Shown piece after piece: positions 9,473 to 18,104 of a stretch of DNA of 64,000 nt (position 1 is the first letter of the stretch; each line of letters opens with the position of its first letter). The DNA comes from Acidimicrobiales bacterium (GTDB taxonomy: Bacteria; Actinomycetota; Acidimicrobiia; Acidimicrobiales; DATDAH01), in NCBI GenBank assembly GCA_016794585.1, contig JAEUJM010000018.1, forward strand, positions 1 to 64,000. The letters run 5' to 3'. The position numbers and the translations under genes were made by a program. The notes below the pieces were generated by a model. It saw only the letters and a program-made list of their open reading frames with translations. It was not told the origin of the DNA and ran no database searches.

Positions 9473-10390
9473 GTGCCCGACGAGCGATCGCACCTGCTGA
9501 CCACCGCGGAGATGGCCCGGTTCGTGGCCGACGGGATGCTCCGCTTCGAGGCCCTCGTGCCCGACGACATCAACCAGGCCGCGCTCGAGCTCTTCAGCCA
9601 GACCGGCATGGCCGACATGTTCCGCCCCAAGCCGAACAGCGGCACGCCCTTCGCCGACCTCTACCCCGAGCCCTCGCCCATCGGGGCGATGCTGCGTCTG
9701 CCCCAGATCCAGGGCATCCTCACCAGCCTCGTCGGCCCCGATCCCCGCTACGACCACGACTGGGTGCACGTGCGTCTCCCCGGCGACCTGGTCGACCAGC
9801 ACCTGCACCAGGACGCCATCATCGACACGACCCTGGCCTTCGACGTCCAGCTGTTCTGGTTCCCCCACGAGGTGCGCCCCGGGGAGGGCGGCACCGGGTA
9901 CATCCCGGGCTCGCACCTGCGTGTGGTCAACGAGTTCGACGTCGCCCGGTACCAGAACCTGGTCGGCCAGCGCGACGTCGTCGGCCCCGCCGGCACCGTC
10001 GCCGTGTTCCACCAGGGGCTCTGGCACCGGGGCCGGGCCAACGCCGGCGACTCGCAGCGGTGGATGTACAAGATCCGTCTGAACCCGACCCAGCCCCAGG
10101 TGCGCCATTGGGACCTCGCCGACTTCGACGAGGTGAACGGCCACCCCCACGACCACATCTTCGCCACCTATCAGGACAGCACCGCGGCGGCGATGTTCCG
10201 GGCACCCCAACCGTGGTTCGAGCACGGCGCCAGCCGCCTCGAGACGGTCAACCGCTCGCGGCTGTGGCGCTACCTGACCGGTGACGACCAGTTCGACTCG
10301 GACTGGTACCTCACCCGCACGAGCGGCAGGCAGGGCCTCGACGCGGCGACGGCCGGCGTGGGCTCGGCCGGGGGAGACGCGGTCCGATGA
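9473..10390 (+). CDS. phytanoyl-CoA dioxygenase (PhyH) family protein
   Basis: A 305-residue Fe(II)/2-oxoglutarate oxygenase. The facial triad is visible as H112 and D114 (HQD) with distal H185, and R196 is positioned to hold 2-oxoglutarate. GTGYIPGSHL is the conserved turn of the double-stranded beta helix. It should hydroxylate a carboxylic or CoA-bound substrate in the cytoplasm with release of CO2 and succinate. It overlaps the small downstream gene by ATGA. Bacterial members act on many different substrates (ectoine and halogenated compounds among them), so no product is named. Confidence 0.85.
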   Translation: MPDERSHLLTTAEMARFVADGMLRFEALVPDDINQAALELFSQTGMADMFRPKPNSGTPFADLYPEPSPIGAMLRLPQIQGILTSLVGPDPRYDHDWVHVRLPGDLVDQHLHQDAIIDTTLAFDVQLFWFPHEVRPGEGGTGYIPGSHLRVVNEFDVARYQNLVGQRDVVGPAGTVAVFHQGLWHRGRANAGDSQRWMYKIRLNPTQPQVRHWDLADFDEVNGHPHDHIFATYQDSTAAAMFRAPQPWFEHGASRLETVNRSRLWRYLTGDDQFDSDWYLTRTSGRQGLDAATAGVGSAGGDAVR

Positions 10391-10662
10391 GCACTCGTCA
10401 ACAGGTCCTCGTCCTCTACTTGGCCTCGAGCGCGCTGGACGGTGCCGTGGTCGGCTGGGCCCGCTACGACGGCGACCAGCCCGGGCCGACCCCACCGGTG
10501 GCCGACAAGCCCAGCGCCCCCTACGCCACCGGCGTCGACGCCCTTCGCGACGGCTGGCGCCTCTTCCAGGCGTCGCCGCTGCAACCGCCGGCGCCCGGGG
10601 CCGAGCGTCGCACCAGCTACCTCCAACACGAGTTCCTCTTCGAGCGCCTCGTCGAGGTCTGA
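10387..10662 (+). CDS. small conserved-looking protein, unknown function
   Basis: A 91-residue soluble protein coupled to the PhyH gene by ATGA. The segment ALRDGWRLFQASPLQPP followed by SYLQHEFLFER has the look of a conserved motif I have seen in unnamed bacterial proteins, but I know no function. It has no cysteines, no membrane segment and no signal peptide. Co-translation suggests it partners the oxygenase. Confidence 0.6.
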   Translation: MSTRQQVLVLYLASSALDGAVVGWARYDGDQPGPTPPVADKPSAPYATGVDALRDGWRLFQASPLQPPAPGAERRTSYLQHEFLFERLVEV

Positions 10663-10780
10663 GACCGGGCGGCTTCTGCCTCGGCCGGCTCGTCGTCATG
10701 ACGGCCTGAGCACCACCGGCCGATCCGACGAACACGCGAAGGCACTGGCGGGATCGTCCGGATCGGCGCATGCTGACGGG

Positions 10781-11797
10781 GTGGGGGTCGTGTTGACGCC
10801 CCGCCCGGTGGCGGGGTCGGTGGACGAGGTGTTGGCGGGCGCATCCCGCCGCGAGTCGTGGGCGCCGGCGGCGTCGCGCTCGAACACCGCGTTCGAGCGG
10901 GTGTGGATCGACGGCGAGCCGATGCTCGTGAAGCACCTGCACCTCGACGACGACTTCATCGGTCGCACCACCGGCGACATCGGTTGCCGTCCGCTTCGTG
11001 CGTGGGAGGCGGGTCTCTACGACGTCGCTCCGGACCGGATCGACCACGGCGTGGTGGGGGTGGCCGCCGGCGACGGGCGCAACGGCTGGGGGACGGCGCT
11101 GCTCATGCGCGATCTGTCCGCCTCGCTGGCATCCACCGGAGACCGTCCCTTCACCGAGGACGAGCACGTGGCCTTCCTCGGGGCGATGGCCGCCATGTGC
11201 GCGGCGACGTGGGGCTGGGAGGACCACCTCGACCTGCTTCCCTATCCCCGGCGATGGGAGTTCTTCGCCGAGGCGACCCTCGTCGGCGAGCAGGCGCTGG
11301 GGTGGCCCGAGCGGGTGCCCGAGATCGCCGACGAGGGGTGGCGACGCTTCTTCGCCGGCGCCCCGGCGCCGGTGGCCGACGGGGTGCGGGCGCTTTGGAG
11401 CGACGTCGGCCCGCTCGCCGAGGCCCTTGCCGCCACGCCGTCCTGCTTCCTCCACGGTGACTGGAAGAACGGCAACATCGGCCTCGGCGCCGACGGCCGG
11501 GTGGTGCTCATCGACTGGGTGTACCTGGGCGCCGGCCCGGCCTGCCACGAGCTCGGCTGGTACCTCGCCCTCAACCGCGACCTGATCCCGGCGGACCGGT
11601 CGAAGGAGGACGTCATCGAGGAGTTCCGCTCGGCGCTGGAGGCCGCCGGCGTGGCCACCGACGGCTGGTGGTCCCGTCAGCTCCCCCTCGCCCTGCTGGG
11701 GACGTTGGTGCAGTTCGGCTGGGAGAAGGCCTACGGCGACGCCGACGAGCTCGGCTGGTGGTGCGACCGCGCCGAGGAAGGCCTCGCAATCCTCTGA
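10781..11797 (+). CDS. aminoglycoside phosphotransferase-fold kinase-like protein
   Basis: A 338-residue protein with a protein-kinase-like fold: catalytic loop HGDWKNGNIG and metal-binding IDWVYLGAGPACHELGWYL. These are the Brenner and DFG-equivalent motifs of the APH/choline kinase superfamily. The substrate is a small molecule, unspecified. GTG 10781 is preferred because CATGCT, a plausible -10, ends 6 bases upstream; GTG 10790 is a close alternative. It stands 118 bases after the PhyH gene pair. Confidence 0.75.
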   Translation: MGVVLTPRPVAGSVDEVLAGASRRESWAPAASRSNTAFERVWIDGEPMLVKHLHLDDDFIGRTTGDIGCRPLRAWEAGLYDVAPDRIDHGVVGVAAGDGRNGWGTALLMRDLSASLASTGDRPFTEDEHVAFLGAMAAMCAATWGWEDHLDLLPYPRRWEFFAEATLVGEQALGWPERVPEIADEGWRRFFAGAPAPVADGVRALWSDVGPLAEALAATPSCFLHGDWKNGNIGLGADGRVVLIDWVYLGAGPACHELGWYLALNRDLIPADRSKEDVIEEFRSALEAAGVATDGWWSRQLPLALLGTLVQFGWEKAYGDADELGWWCDRAEEGLAIL

Positions 11798-11877
11798 CCG
11801 CAGGCGCTCGCGAGAACGGACGGTCGGTCCCCACCGGGGCTGCGCTCGTCCCGTCGGCGCCCACGGCCCCGGCCCTG

Positions 11878-11947
11878 GACCTTCGACCCTTCTCCTGAGG
11901 TCGCGGCGGGAGGACGATCTCGGTGGAGAGCAGAGCAACCGCTCTCC
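11878..11947 (+). promoter_or_regulatory. leader element copy A with hairpin
   Basis: GACCTTCGACCCTTC (11878-11892), 15 variable bases, GGGAGGACGATC (11908-11919), then a hairpin with 7-base arms GGAGAGC (11925-11931) and GCTCTCC (11941-11947) around a 9-base loop. A second copy with the same two boxes at the same spacing, and a hairpin of different sequence but equal size, lies at 28798-28861. Each precedes a secreted-protein gene. The preserved structure despite changed stem sequence points to a functional RNA or a shared promoter plus leader. Confidence 0.6.
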
Positions 11948-11968
11948 GGGAGAGAGGAAGGTCCCACG

Positions 11969-12640
11969 ATGCGCCGCCTCCGCCGCCCGGTCCGGGGGGT
12001 TCTGGTGGTTGTCCTCGCGGTCCTCTTCGTCGGCCTGGTGGTCGTGCCGCCGACCGCCCGTGCGCAGGTCTCGCCGGGGTATGCGAATCGGGTGACCCGG
12101 ACCATCGAGGATCGGTGCGGTCGGCCCGTCGACGACTTCCCGTTCCCGATCATGGTCACCCCTCCGCACACGCCGCACGACCCGATCGGTGACTTCGACC
12201 GGGTCGACCGGGATCGTACGGGATCGCGGACGTTCTGGATCCCGACGGTCGCCTGTACCACCGGCTTGTTCGGTCGCTACTGGCTGACACCGCGGGCGCC
12301 GACGTCGGCCGCTCGCCTCGTGGGGGTGAAGTTCGTCGGCGTGTCGTGGACGGGTGCCGCCGACAACGCGCTCGTGGTCTTCAGCCTGTTGGACCGCACG
12401 ACCGAGGACAACGCGCTGGGGACGGTCGAGGGTGCCGCCGCCACCATGCCGGGCCAACTGGTCGGGGTGCTCTTCGAAAGATCCACGCCTCAGATCCTGA
12501 TGCGGTTGGAAGCGCCGGTCCCAGAGGCCGAGCGGCGCTTCGTGGCGGCCGTCGACACCGAGAACCTGCCCACGGGGAAGCCGACGACCTATCCCACCAG
12601 CATCACCGTCGACCGGATCGTGTGGCTCTGGCGGGTCTGA
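11969..12640 (+). CDS. secreted protein of unknown function
   Basis: A 223-residue protein with an arginine-rich start (MRRLRRPVRG), a long hydrophobic run of about 20 residues and a cleavage site near TARAQ, so it is exported by Sec. The mature part has three cysteines and several aromatic beta-like segments. No family is recognised. It is preceded by leader element copy A and a purine-rich ribosome-binding site (GAGAGAGGAAGG). A hairpin terminator follows at 12748. The shared leader links it to the M23-NHL protein at 28887, suggesting a common cell-envelope programme. Confidence 0.65.
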   Translation: MRRLRRPVRGVLVVVLAVLFVGLVVVPPTARAQVSPGYANRVTRTIEDRCGRPVDDFPFPIMVTPPHTPHDPIGDFDRVDRDRTGSRTFWIPTVACTTGLFGRYWLTPRAPTSAARLVGVKFVGVSWTGAADNALVVFSLLDRTTEDNALGTVEGAAATMPGQLVGVLFERSTPQILMRLEAPVPEAERRFVAAVDTENLPTGKPTTYPTSITVDRIVWLWRV

Positions 12641-12747
12641 CCGGCTCGGCCTCCACGGCAACTCGGTTGGGCGGTCGTCGCGGCTGCACCCGGATGAGCG
12701 GTGTCAGTCCGCGGGTGGTGCGGTGGACGATGGTGCTCATCGTCGGT

Positions 12748-12786
12748 CTCCGTGGTCACTCTGACGACCCTTCAGAGACCCCGGAG
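12748..12786. terminator. hairpin between convergent genes
   Basis: Nested inverted repeats CTCCG/CGGAG, GGT/ACC and CTCTGA/TCAGAG form a long stem around the loop CGACCCT. It lies between the ends of the secreted-protein gene (+) and the SCO6745-family gene (-), so it can terminate from both sides. No T tract is present. Confidence 0.55.
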
Positions 12787-12804
12787 CTGTCGGGTCGGGG
12801 TGCG

Positions 12805-13704
12805 TCAGGCGCGGCGGTCGCGGCCGGCGGGCATCCAGTTGGGGCCGGCGGTGGCGTCGATGCGGGCCATGAGGGTCGGGCCGGCGGGCTCGACGAGGTC
12901 GAGGAAGGCCCGGGTGCGGTCCTCGCCGAGGTGTTGCCACGCCGCTGCGCAGAGTTGGTCGAGGCGGTCCTCGAGGCCTTGGCGGTAGGCGATGCCGTCG
13001 GCGTTGACGACCCCGTCCTCGGCGAGGCCCCGGCGTTCGAGCTCGGCCAGTGCCACGGTGAGGGCGTCGTCGTCGGCGCCGCGGCTGCGGGCCACCCAAT
13101 GGTCGTCGTAGGCCCGCCACGCACCGTCGAGCACGCCGGCCATGTCGCCCGTGAGGTCCTCGGCGATCTGGATGGCCCAGTGGGTGTCGCCTCGCCACTC
13201 TCGGACGCAGTTGACCGCCAGCCACGCCGACAGCAGCGGATCGTCGGCCGGGCGCGGCCAGGCCCGGTGGGCGGCGAACAGTGCCCGACCCGCGACGGGG
13301 AGCGCGTCGGCGGCGTCCCACAGCGGTTCCGCGAGCTCGGCCAGGCCGTCGCAGAGCTCGGGGACGTGGCGGCGCAGGCCGCCCACCACGGCCTCGTCGC
13401 GCACTCGGGCGGCCTCGGCGAAGGTCGTGTGCTGGCAGCAGAGGTCCAGCGAGACGGCCACGAAGGCGGGGTGGATGGAGTAGAAGGCGGCCGTCACGAC
13501 GTCGTTGCCCGCCGCTCCCAGCGGCGCCCCGCGTGACGCGATGTAGTAACCCAGGCCGTCGGGCACGCCGAGGTCGGCGTAGCCGGCGATGGCCTCCGGA
13601 TCCCAGTAGATCCAGCCCACGAGGCGGTGCGACGCCTTCCCGGCGCGGCGGCTCAGCTCGAGCCAGTCGGGGGCGGTCGTCGCGTCGGTCGAGGGCGGGG
13701 ACAC
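12805..13704 (-). CDS. SCO6745 family protein
   Basis: A 299-residue all-helical protein matching the SCO6745 family as I know it: an early ALHRLV-like segment (ASHRLVGWIYWDPEA), then GLGYYIASRGAPLGA and VVTAAFYSIHPAFV. The family is actinobacterial and has no established reaction. GTG start. It follows the TIGR03086 gene by 13 bases and is probably co-transcribed with it. Confidence 0.75.
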   Translation of the reverse strand: MSPPSTDATTAPDWLELSRRAGKASHRLVGWIYWDPEAIAGYADLGVPDGLGYYIASRGAPLGAAGNDVVTAAFYSIHPAFVAVSLDLCCQHTTFAEAARVRDEAVVGGLRRHVPELCDGLAELAEPLWDAADALPVAGRALFAAHRAWPRPADDPLLSAWLAVNCVREWRGDTHWAIQIAEDLTGDMAGVLDGAWRAYDDHWVARSRGADDDALTVALAELERRGLAEDGVVNADGIAYRQGLEDRLDQLCAAAWQHLGEDRTRAFLDLVEPAGPTLMARIDATAGPNWMPAGRDRRA

Positions 13705-13717
13705 CGGGGCGTGCGCC

Positions 13718-14275
13718 TCAGACCTTCCGGCCCAGGAAGGCGGCCAGTTGGTCGGCCGCGCTGGCTCCTTCGGGGGCGGGCTGCTCGGGGCCGAACACGG
13801 TGCCCTCCTCCGAGCGGAATGCCGGCTGGATCATCACCTTCGAGGTCTCCAGCAGCTGTACGGCGAGCTCGGGCGCGAGGTCGGTGTCCTGGCCGGTGGC
13901 CTTGGCGACGTCCCATGCGTGCGTGAACGTGTCGGTCGTCAGGAGGCCCATCACCGCGGCGCCGGGCATGTCGCCGAAGGGCAGCGAGACCGTCTTCTGG
14001 AGGGCACCGTCGGCCTGGAAGGCCTCGATGCACTGGCGGGACTCGTCATCGAAGCTGGCGAGGAAGTCGCCGGCGGCGTAGTCGACCTCGTCGCCGCCGG
14101 GCTGCTCGCCGCGCATCGCCGTGGTGAAGAACTTCTGGCCGCCGACGATGTGGTTCACGACGTCGCGGACCTTCCACTGGGCGCACGGCGAGGGTGCGTC
14201 GAGCTGGTCCGAGGCGACGCCGGCGAGCACCGATCGGGTGGCGGCGATGGCTTGTTCGAGCGGCTGGGTCGACAT
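13718..14275 (-). CDS. TIGR03086 family metal-binding protein (mycothiol DinB type)
   Basis: A 185-residue protein with the family hallmark PCAQWKVRDVVNHIVGG near residues 30-46 and a TFTHAWDVAKATG helix; the two histidines in these motifs bind a metal in the mycothiol-dependent maleylpyruvate isomerase N-terminal fold. Such proteins are typical of mycothiol-producing actinobacteria. Probably a thiol-dependent transferase or isomerase in the cytoplasm; the substrate is unknown. It leads a two-gene minus-strand unit with the SCO6745 protein and is divergent from the DsbA-like gene. Confidence 0.8.
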   Translation of the reverse strand: MSTQPLEQAIAATRSVLAGVASDQLDAPSPCAQWKVRDVVNHIVGGQKFFTTAMRGEQPGGDEVDYAAGDFLASFDDESRQCIEAFQADGALQKTVSLPFGDMPGAAVMGLLTTDTFTHAWDVAKATGQDTDLAPELAVQLLETSKVMIQPAFRSEEGTVFGPEQPAPEGASAADQLAAFLGRKV

Positions 14276-14391
14276 GTCTGGCTCCTCGGGGGTCGTGGTG
14301 CGGGCGCCACCCTACGACGGGGCGCCGGGCGAGGCTGACGAGCGCCGCCCGAGACGGGAATCCTCCGTCCACGCCCCGGGTTGGACCCGCC

Positions 14392-15036
14392 GTGCGCATC
14401 GATGTGTGGTCCGACGTCATCTGTCCGTGGTGCTACCTGGGTGCCCGTCGCCTCCACCGGGCGATCGACCAACTCGGCTGGCAGGAGGAGGTGGAGATCC
14501 ACTGGCGGGCCTTCCAGCTGGATCCGTCCACCTCCCGAGAGCCCGGCGACCTGCGTGAGGCCATCAACCGCAAGTACGGCCCAGGTTCCTTCGACGGCAT
14601 GACCGAGCGCCTCACCGCCCTGGGCGTCCCCGAGGGCATCGACTACCGCTTCGACCTGGCGCTGCGGGTCAACACCCTCGACGCCCACCGCCTGCTCTCC
14701 TGGGCCCACACCGCCGGCGTGGCGGAGCAGGGCGCCCTCTACGACCGACTCTTCCTCGCCTACTTCACCGAGGGCGCGAACGTGGCCGACCACGAGACCC
14801 TCGTGCGGCTGGCGGCCGAGGCCGGCCTGGACCCCGACGAGGCCGCCGAGGTGCTCGCCGCCGGCGCCTTCGCCGGCGAGGTGCAGGCGGACCTCGACGC
14901 CGCCCGCGACCGCGACATCCACGGCGTGCCCAACTTCGTCATCGAGGACCGGTTGTCCATCCCGGGTGCGCAGGAGGTCGACACCATGGTCCTGCTCCTC
15001 CAGCGCGCCCGGGAGCGCCTCACCGCCGGCGCCTGA
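14392..15036 (+). CDS. DsbA family (FrnE-like) oxidoreductase
   Basis: A 214-residue thioredoxin-fold protein with active-site C11-P-W-C14 (CPWCYLG), a large helical insertion and the cis-proline strand HGVPNFVI. This is the 2-hydroxychromene-2-carboxylate isomerase/FrnE type of DsbA. No signal peptide, so it acts in the cytoplasm, probably on small molecules or proteins by thiol-disulfide exchange. The GTG start is fixed by the conserved N-terminal strand. A hairpin terminator follows at 15038. Confidence 0.85.
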   Translation: MRIDVWSDVICPWCYLGARRLHRAIDQLGWQEEVEIHWRAFQLDPSTSREPGDLREAINRKYGPGSFDGMTERLTALGVPEGIDYRFDLALRVNTLDAHRLLSWAHTAGVAEQGALYDRLFLAYFTEGANVADHETLVRLAAEAGLDPDEAAEVLAAGAFAGEVQADLDAARDRDIHGVPNFVIEDRLSIPGAQEVDTMVLLLQRARERLTAGA

Positions 15037-15037
15037 C

Positions 15038-15077
15038 GACCTCACGCCGATCGTCCCGGGACCAGGATCGTGAGGTC
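15038..15077. terminator. hairpin between convergent genes
   Basis: GACCTCACG (15038-15046) and CGTGAGGTC (15069-15077) are perfect 9-base arms, with a weaker GATC/GATC and TCCCGGGA inside. It separates the DsbA-like gene (+) from the lipase-like gene (-) and can act in both directions. Confidence 0.55.
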
Positions 15078-15122
15078 CACGTCGCGATCACGAGACCGGA
15101 ACGCCTACCCCGAAGAAGGGGG

Positions 15123-16403
15123 TCAGCTGAGGTCGGTGGGGGCGGGCTCGCAGGTGGTCGGCGGGGGGCCGCCGTGGTCGGCCAGCCAGGTGAGGGTCTC
15201 GCAGACGCTGGGCCCGAGGACCGTGTCGTGGCCCTCGCCGGCGTAGAGGCGGTAAGTGACGTCGACGTCCTGTGCCTCGAGGCTGTTCACCAGGTCGTCG
15301 GTGAGGAACTGGGGGACGTCGTGGTCCTCGCTGCCCTGGACCACGAGGAGTGGCCCCTCGGTCGGCTCGAGGTCGGGGTTGCCCACCTCGGCCAGCAGGT
15401 CGGACAGGCGCTGCATCTCGGCGTCGGGCATGGCGAACAGGTCACCGGGCGGAGCGTCGCTCAACGCGTCGAGGGCCTCGAGCAGGCAGCCCGACTCGAG
15501 CAGCAGATCGGCGTGGGGTCGGGCGGCAGGGCCGAGGAGGGAAGCGACGTCGAGGCCCTGGTCCACGGTGCTGAGCCCGGCCAGGAAGTAGACGCCGTAG
15601 GCCACGTCGGCGGGGACCGCGCCGAGGGCGATGCCGGGCAGGGCGAGCTCCAGGTTGCTCGACGGGGCGATGGCCACGGTGGCGGCGAGGTGGAGGTCGG
15701 GATGGCGCGCCGCGGCCCGGGTGGCGAAGAGCGCCGCCTGCCCGCCCTCGGAGTGGCCGACCGCGAACCAGGTCGGTGCGAGGTCGGCGTCCAACGAGCG
15801 CGCCGCAGGCACGATGTCGGCGACCGCGTTCCCGAGGTCCTCGCCGACCGAATACGAGTGCAGGCCCGGGGTCCCGAGGCCGACGTAGTCGCCGGCGGCG
15901 ACGGCGTACCCCGCCTCGAGGAACCAGCGCACCTGCTGGGCGTACTCGTTGTAGAAGAGGTTGGGGTGCAGCGACGGGGCGCAGGCGTCGGCCACCCCGG
16001 ACGTGCCGTGGGCCCAGGAGAGCACCGGCCACCCACCCTCGGGCGGCTCGCCGTCGGGGACGATCAGGGTGCCGCTGACGGCCCGGTCGGCGCCCGTGCG
16101 ATCGGTCGAGTGGTAGAGCAGGTCGGTGCGGGTGGCGCCCTCGAACTCCTCGCTCGGAGCGGTCTCGCCGACGGCGATCACCTCGCCGGGCTCGCCGGCG
16201 GGGAAGGGATCGGGCACGGCCCAGCCGTCGCCGTCGCGCTCGAGGGTGTCGACCCGGACGCCATCCTGGGTGGCGGCCGTCGTCGCGGGGCCGCCCGCGG
16301 CGGCATCTGTGTCGGCGTCGGACGAGCAGGCCGCGCTCACTCCAGCGGACAGCACCAGCATGAACGCCAACGCACCGGTGCGAACCCCGAGACCGACGCC
16401 CAT
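15123..16403 (-). CDS. secreted lipase-family lipoprotein (LIP)
   Basis: A 426-residue exported hydrolase. The signal segment ends in SAACSS with lipidated C26. The body has SWAHGTSG (oxyanion hole), nucleophile elbow GHSEGG, acid region QGSEDHDVP and a C-terminal GEGHDTV histidine, the arrangement of the secretory lipase/LIP family. Four further cysteines may form disulfides. It should hydrolyse esters outside the cell membrane. A TAGGTT hexamer 9 bases upstream of the ATG may be its -10. It stands alone, convergent with the DsbA-like gene. Confidence 0.8.
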   Translation of the reverse strand: MGVGLGVRTGALAFMLVLSAGVSAACSSDADTDAAAGGPATTAATQDGVRVDTLERDGDGWAVPDPFPAGEPGEVIAVGETAPSEEFEGATRTDLLYHSTDRTGADRAVSGTLIVPDGEPPEGGWPVLSWAHGTSGVADACAPSLHPNLFYNEYAQQVRWFLEAGYAVAAGDYVGLGTPGLHSYSVGEDLGNAVADIVPAARSLDADLAPTWFAVGHSEGGQAALFATRAAARHPDLHLAATVAIAPSSNLELALPGIALGAVPADVAYGVYFLAGLSTVDQGLDVASLLGPAARPHADLLLESGCLLEALDALSDAPPGDLFAMPDAEMQRLSDLLAEVGNPDLEPTEGPLLVVQGSEDHDVPQFLTDDLVNSLEAQDVDVTYRLYAGEGHDTVLGPSVCETLTWLADHGGPPPTTCEPAPTDLS

Positions 16404-16535
16404 GGCTGTGAGAACCTACGACATGGCGATCTCGTCTGACAGTTGCACGGACGGACCCGTCGTGCGCCCGGCCTGCGCCGCCGGTCGAACGGCTCCGACG
16501 TCCCCTGGGTGCTCACTCCGTGGGGGCGGGCGCTG

Positions 16536-17531
16536 ATGCGGGCGGCGGTGATGGCGGGTCTCGGCGCCCCCCTCGACGTGATCGACGTCCCCGACCCCAC
16601 GCCGGCACCCCACGAGGTTGTGCTGCGCGTGGGTCACTGCGGCATCTGCGGGTCCGACCTGCACCTGCACGACGCCTTCGATCTGCCCGGATTGGTCCTC
16701 GGCCACGAGTTCGCCGGCGAGGTCGTCGCCGTGGGCACCGAGGTGGACGGATGGGCGCCCGGTCGACTCGCCGCCGGCTTGTCGCTGGCGTCGTGCGGGC
16801 AGTGCGACCACTGCCGGGCCGGACGCGTGCGCAAGTGCGCGACCGTGGCCATGCTCGGCGTCGAGCGCCCCGGTGCCTTCGCCGAGTACGTGGCGCTGCC
16901 CGCCCACGATCTGGTGGACCTGCCCGCCAACCTCACGTCCGCCCTCGGGGCGCTGGTCGAGCCGCTGTCGGTGGCCCGCCACGCCGTCGAGCGCGCCGGC
17001 GGGGTCGAGGGTCGGCACACCCTGGTGATCGGCGGTGGCCCGGTGGGGCTGGCGGTGTCGCTGTGGCTGCCGCTCTTCGGTGCCGCCTCGGTCACCGTCA
17101 GCGACCCGGCCGCAGGCCGACGCGAGACCGCTCTCGCCCTGGGTGTCGACGCGGTCGTCGACCCGACCGCCGGCCCGGTGCAGGGTGCCGACGGGACGGC
17201 CCCGTCCGTGGTGTTCGAGTGCGTCGGCCTGCCCGGCCTGATCGAGGGCGCCGCCGCGGCCTGCGCGGTCGATGGCCGGGTGGTGGTCGTGGGCGTCTGC
17301 ATGGGGCCCGACACCATTGTCCCCATGACGGCCATGGCCAAGGAGCTCGACCTCGCCTACGCCTTCTACTACCGCCGCCAGGACTTCGAGGCCACCGTCG
17401 CCGCCCTCGACGACGGCTCGCTGCCGGGCGATCGCCTCATCACCGGGCAGGTGGGCCTCGACGACCTGCCCGCCCGCTTCGACGCTCTGAAGACGGCCAA
17501 GGACGACGTCAAGATCCTCCTGGCCCCCTGA
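16536..17531 (+). CDS. zinc-dependent alcohol/polyol dehydrogenase (MDR)
   Basis: A 331-residue medium-chain dehydrogenase. Catalytic zinc ligands C35 (CGICGSD), H57 and E58 (GHE), structural zinc cysteines C87, C90, C93 and C101, and a Rossmann GGGPVGLAV strand are all present. It most resembles threonine or butanediol dehydrogenases. It oxidises a secondary alcohol or polyol with NAD(P)+. ATG 16536 puts the first strand (MRAAVMAG) at the normal place. It ends 6 bases from the stop of the convergent SRPBCC gene. Confidence 0.85.
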   Translation: MRAAVMAGLGAPLDVIDVPDPTPAPHEVVLRVGHCGICGSDLHLHDAFDLPGLVLGHEFAGEVVAVGTEVDGWAPGRLAAGLSLASCGQCDHCRAGRVRKCATVAMLGVERPGAFAEYVALPAHDLVDLPANLTSALGALVEPLSVARHAVERAGGVEGRHTLVIGGGPVGLAVSLWLPLFGAASVTVSDPAAGRRETALALGVDAVVDPTAGPVQGADGTAPSVVFECVGLPGLIEGAAAACAVDGRVVVVGVCMGPDTIVPMTAMAKELDLAYAFYYRRQDFEATVAALDDGSLPGDRLITGQVGLDDLPARFDALKTAKDDVKILLAP

Positions 17532-17537
17532 GACAGG

Positions 17538-18047
17538 TCAGTTGTCGGTGATGGCGGGCGGGTGGGCCTCGACGTACTTGCGGAAGTTGGCGAGGGTCTT
17601 GCGGATGAAGGCGCCCATCACGGGCTTCAGTGGGGGCATGGTGTAGCGACTGGCCCCCTTCGGGGTCATGGCCATCACCCAGTCGACCCGGCAGCGGCCG
17701 TCGCCGAGGTCGGTCACCTGGTAGTCCTCGCCGAACGCCGCCGCGGCGGCCTTCGACATCTCGTTGAAGCGGAAGGCCATGCGCACCCCCGGCTCCCAGG
17801 CGATGAACTCCTCGTAGGCCGCCAACCCGCCGAGCATGTGGACCGTGCGGGTCGAGCCGACCTCGAGGGGGAACGGCGAGGTCCACTCGACTCTGGTGAT
17901 GGCGAACACCCACTTCGTCCACGCCTCGGCGTCGAGGAAGACCGCGAAGACCTGCTCGGGCGTGGCCTCGATGGTCTCGCTGGCGGTGAAGCGAACCGGG
18001 GCGGTGTCGAAGTAGTCGAGTCCGACCTTCTCGCAGGATTCAGGCAT
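17538..18047 (-). CDS. SRPBCC (START-like) family protein
   Basis: A 169-residue protein with the START-like pattern: an initial beta strand, the EATPEQVFAVFLDAEAWTKW helix, a long curved sheet and a C-terminal helix (MGAFIRKTLANFRKYVEA). Such proteins bind hydrophobic ligands or act as cyclases/hydrolase activators. The gene follows the amidohydrolase by 57 bases on the same strand and may be the last member of the operon that begins at 22443. Confidence 0.75.
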   Translation of the reverse strand: MPESCEKVGLDYFDTAPVRFTASETIEATPEQVFAVFLDAEAWTKWVFAITRVEWTSPFPLEVGSTRTVHMLGGLAAYEEFIAWEPGVRMAFRFNEMSKAAAAAFGEDYQVTDLGDGRCRVDWVMAMTPKGASRYTMPPLKPVMGAFIRKTLANFRKYVEAHPPAITDN

Positions 18048-18104
18048 GGGGCGTTCCCGTCGACGTCGTCATCTTGGACCGTGGCGTACAGGAGAACGCC
18101 GGTC

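Noticed and set aside
11878-11968. Leader element as a c-di-AMP (ydaO) or c-di-GMP class I riboswitch
   Set aside because: The conserved core sequences of those classes are not visible; only the association with envelope genes is similar.
9338-12661. A 1,107-codon open frame on the minus strand
   Set aside because: It covers PhyH, the 91-residue gene, the kinase-like gene and the secreted-protein gene on the other strand, all of which have clear motifs. Its translation is low-complexity and basic, typical of shadow frames in GC-rich DNA.
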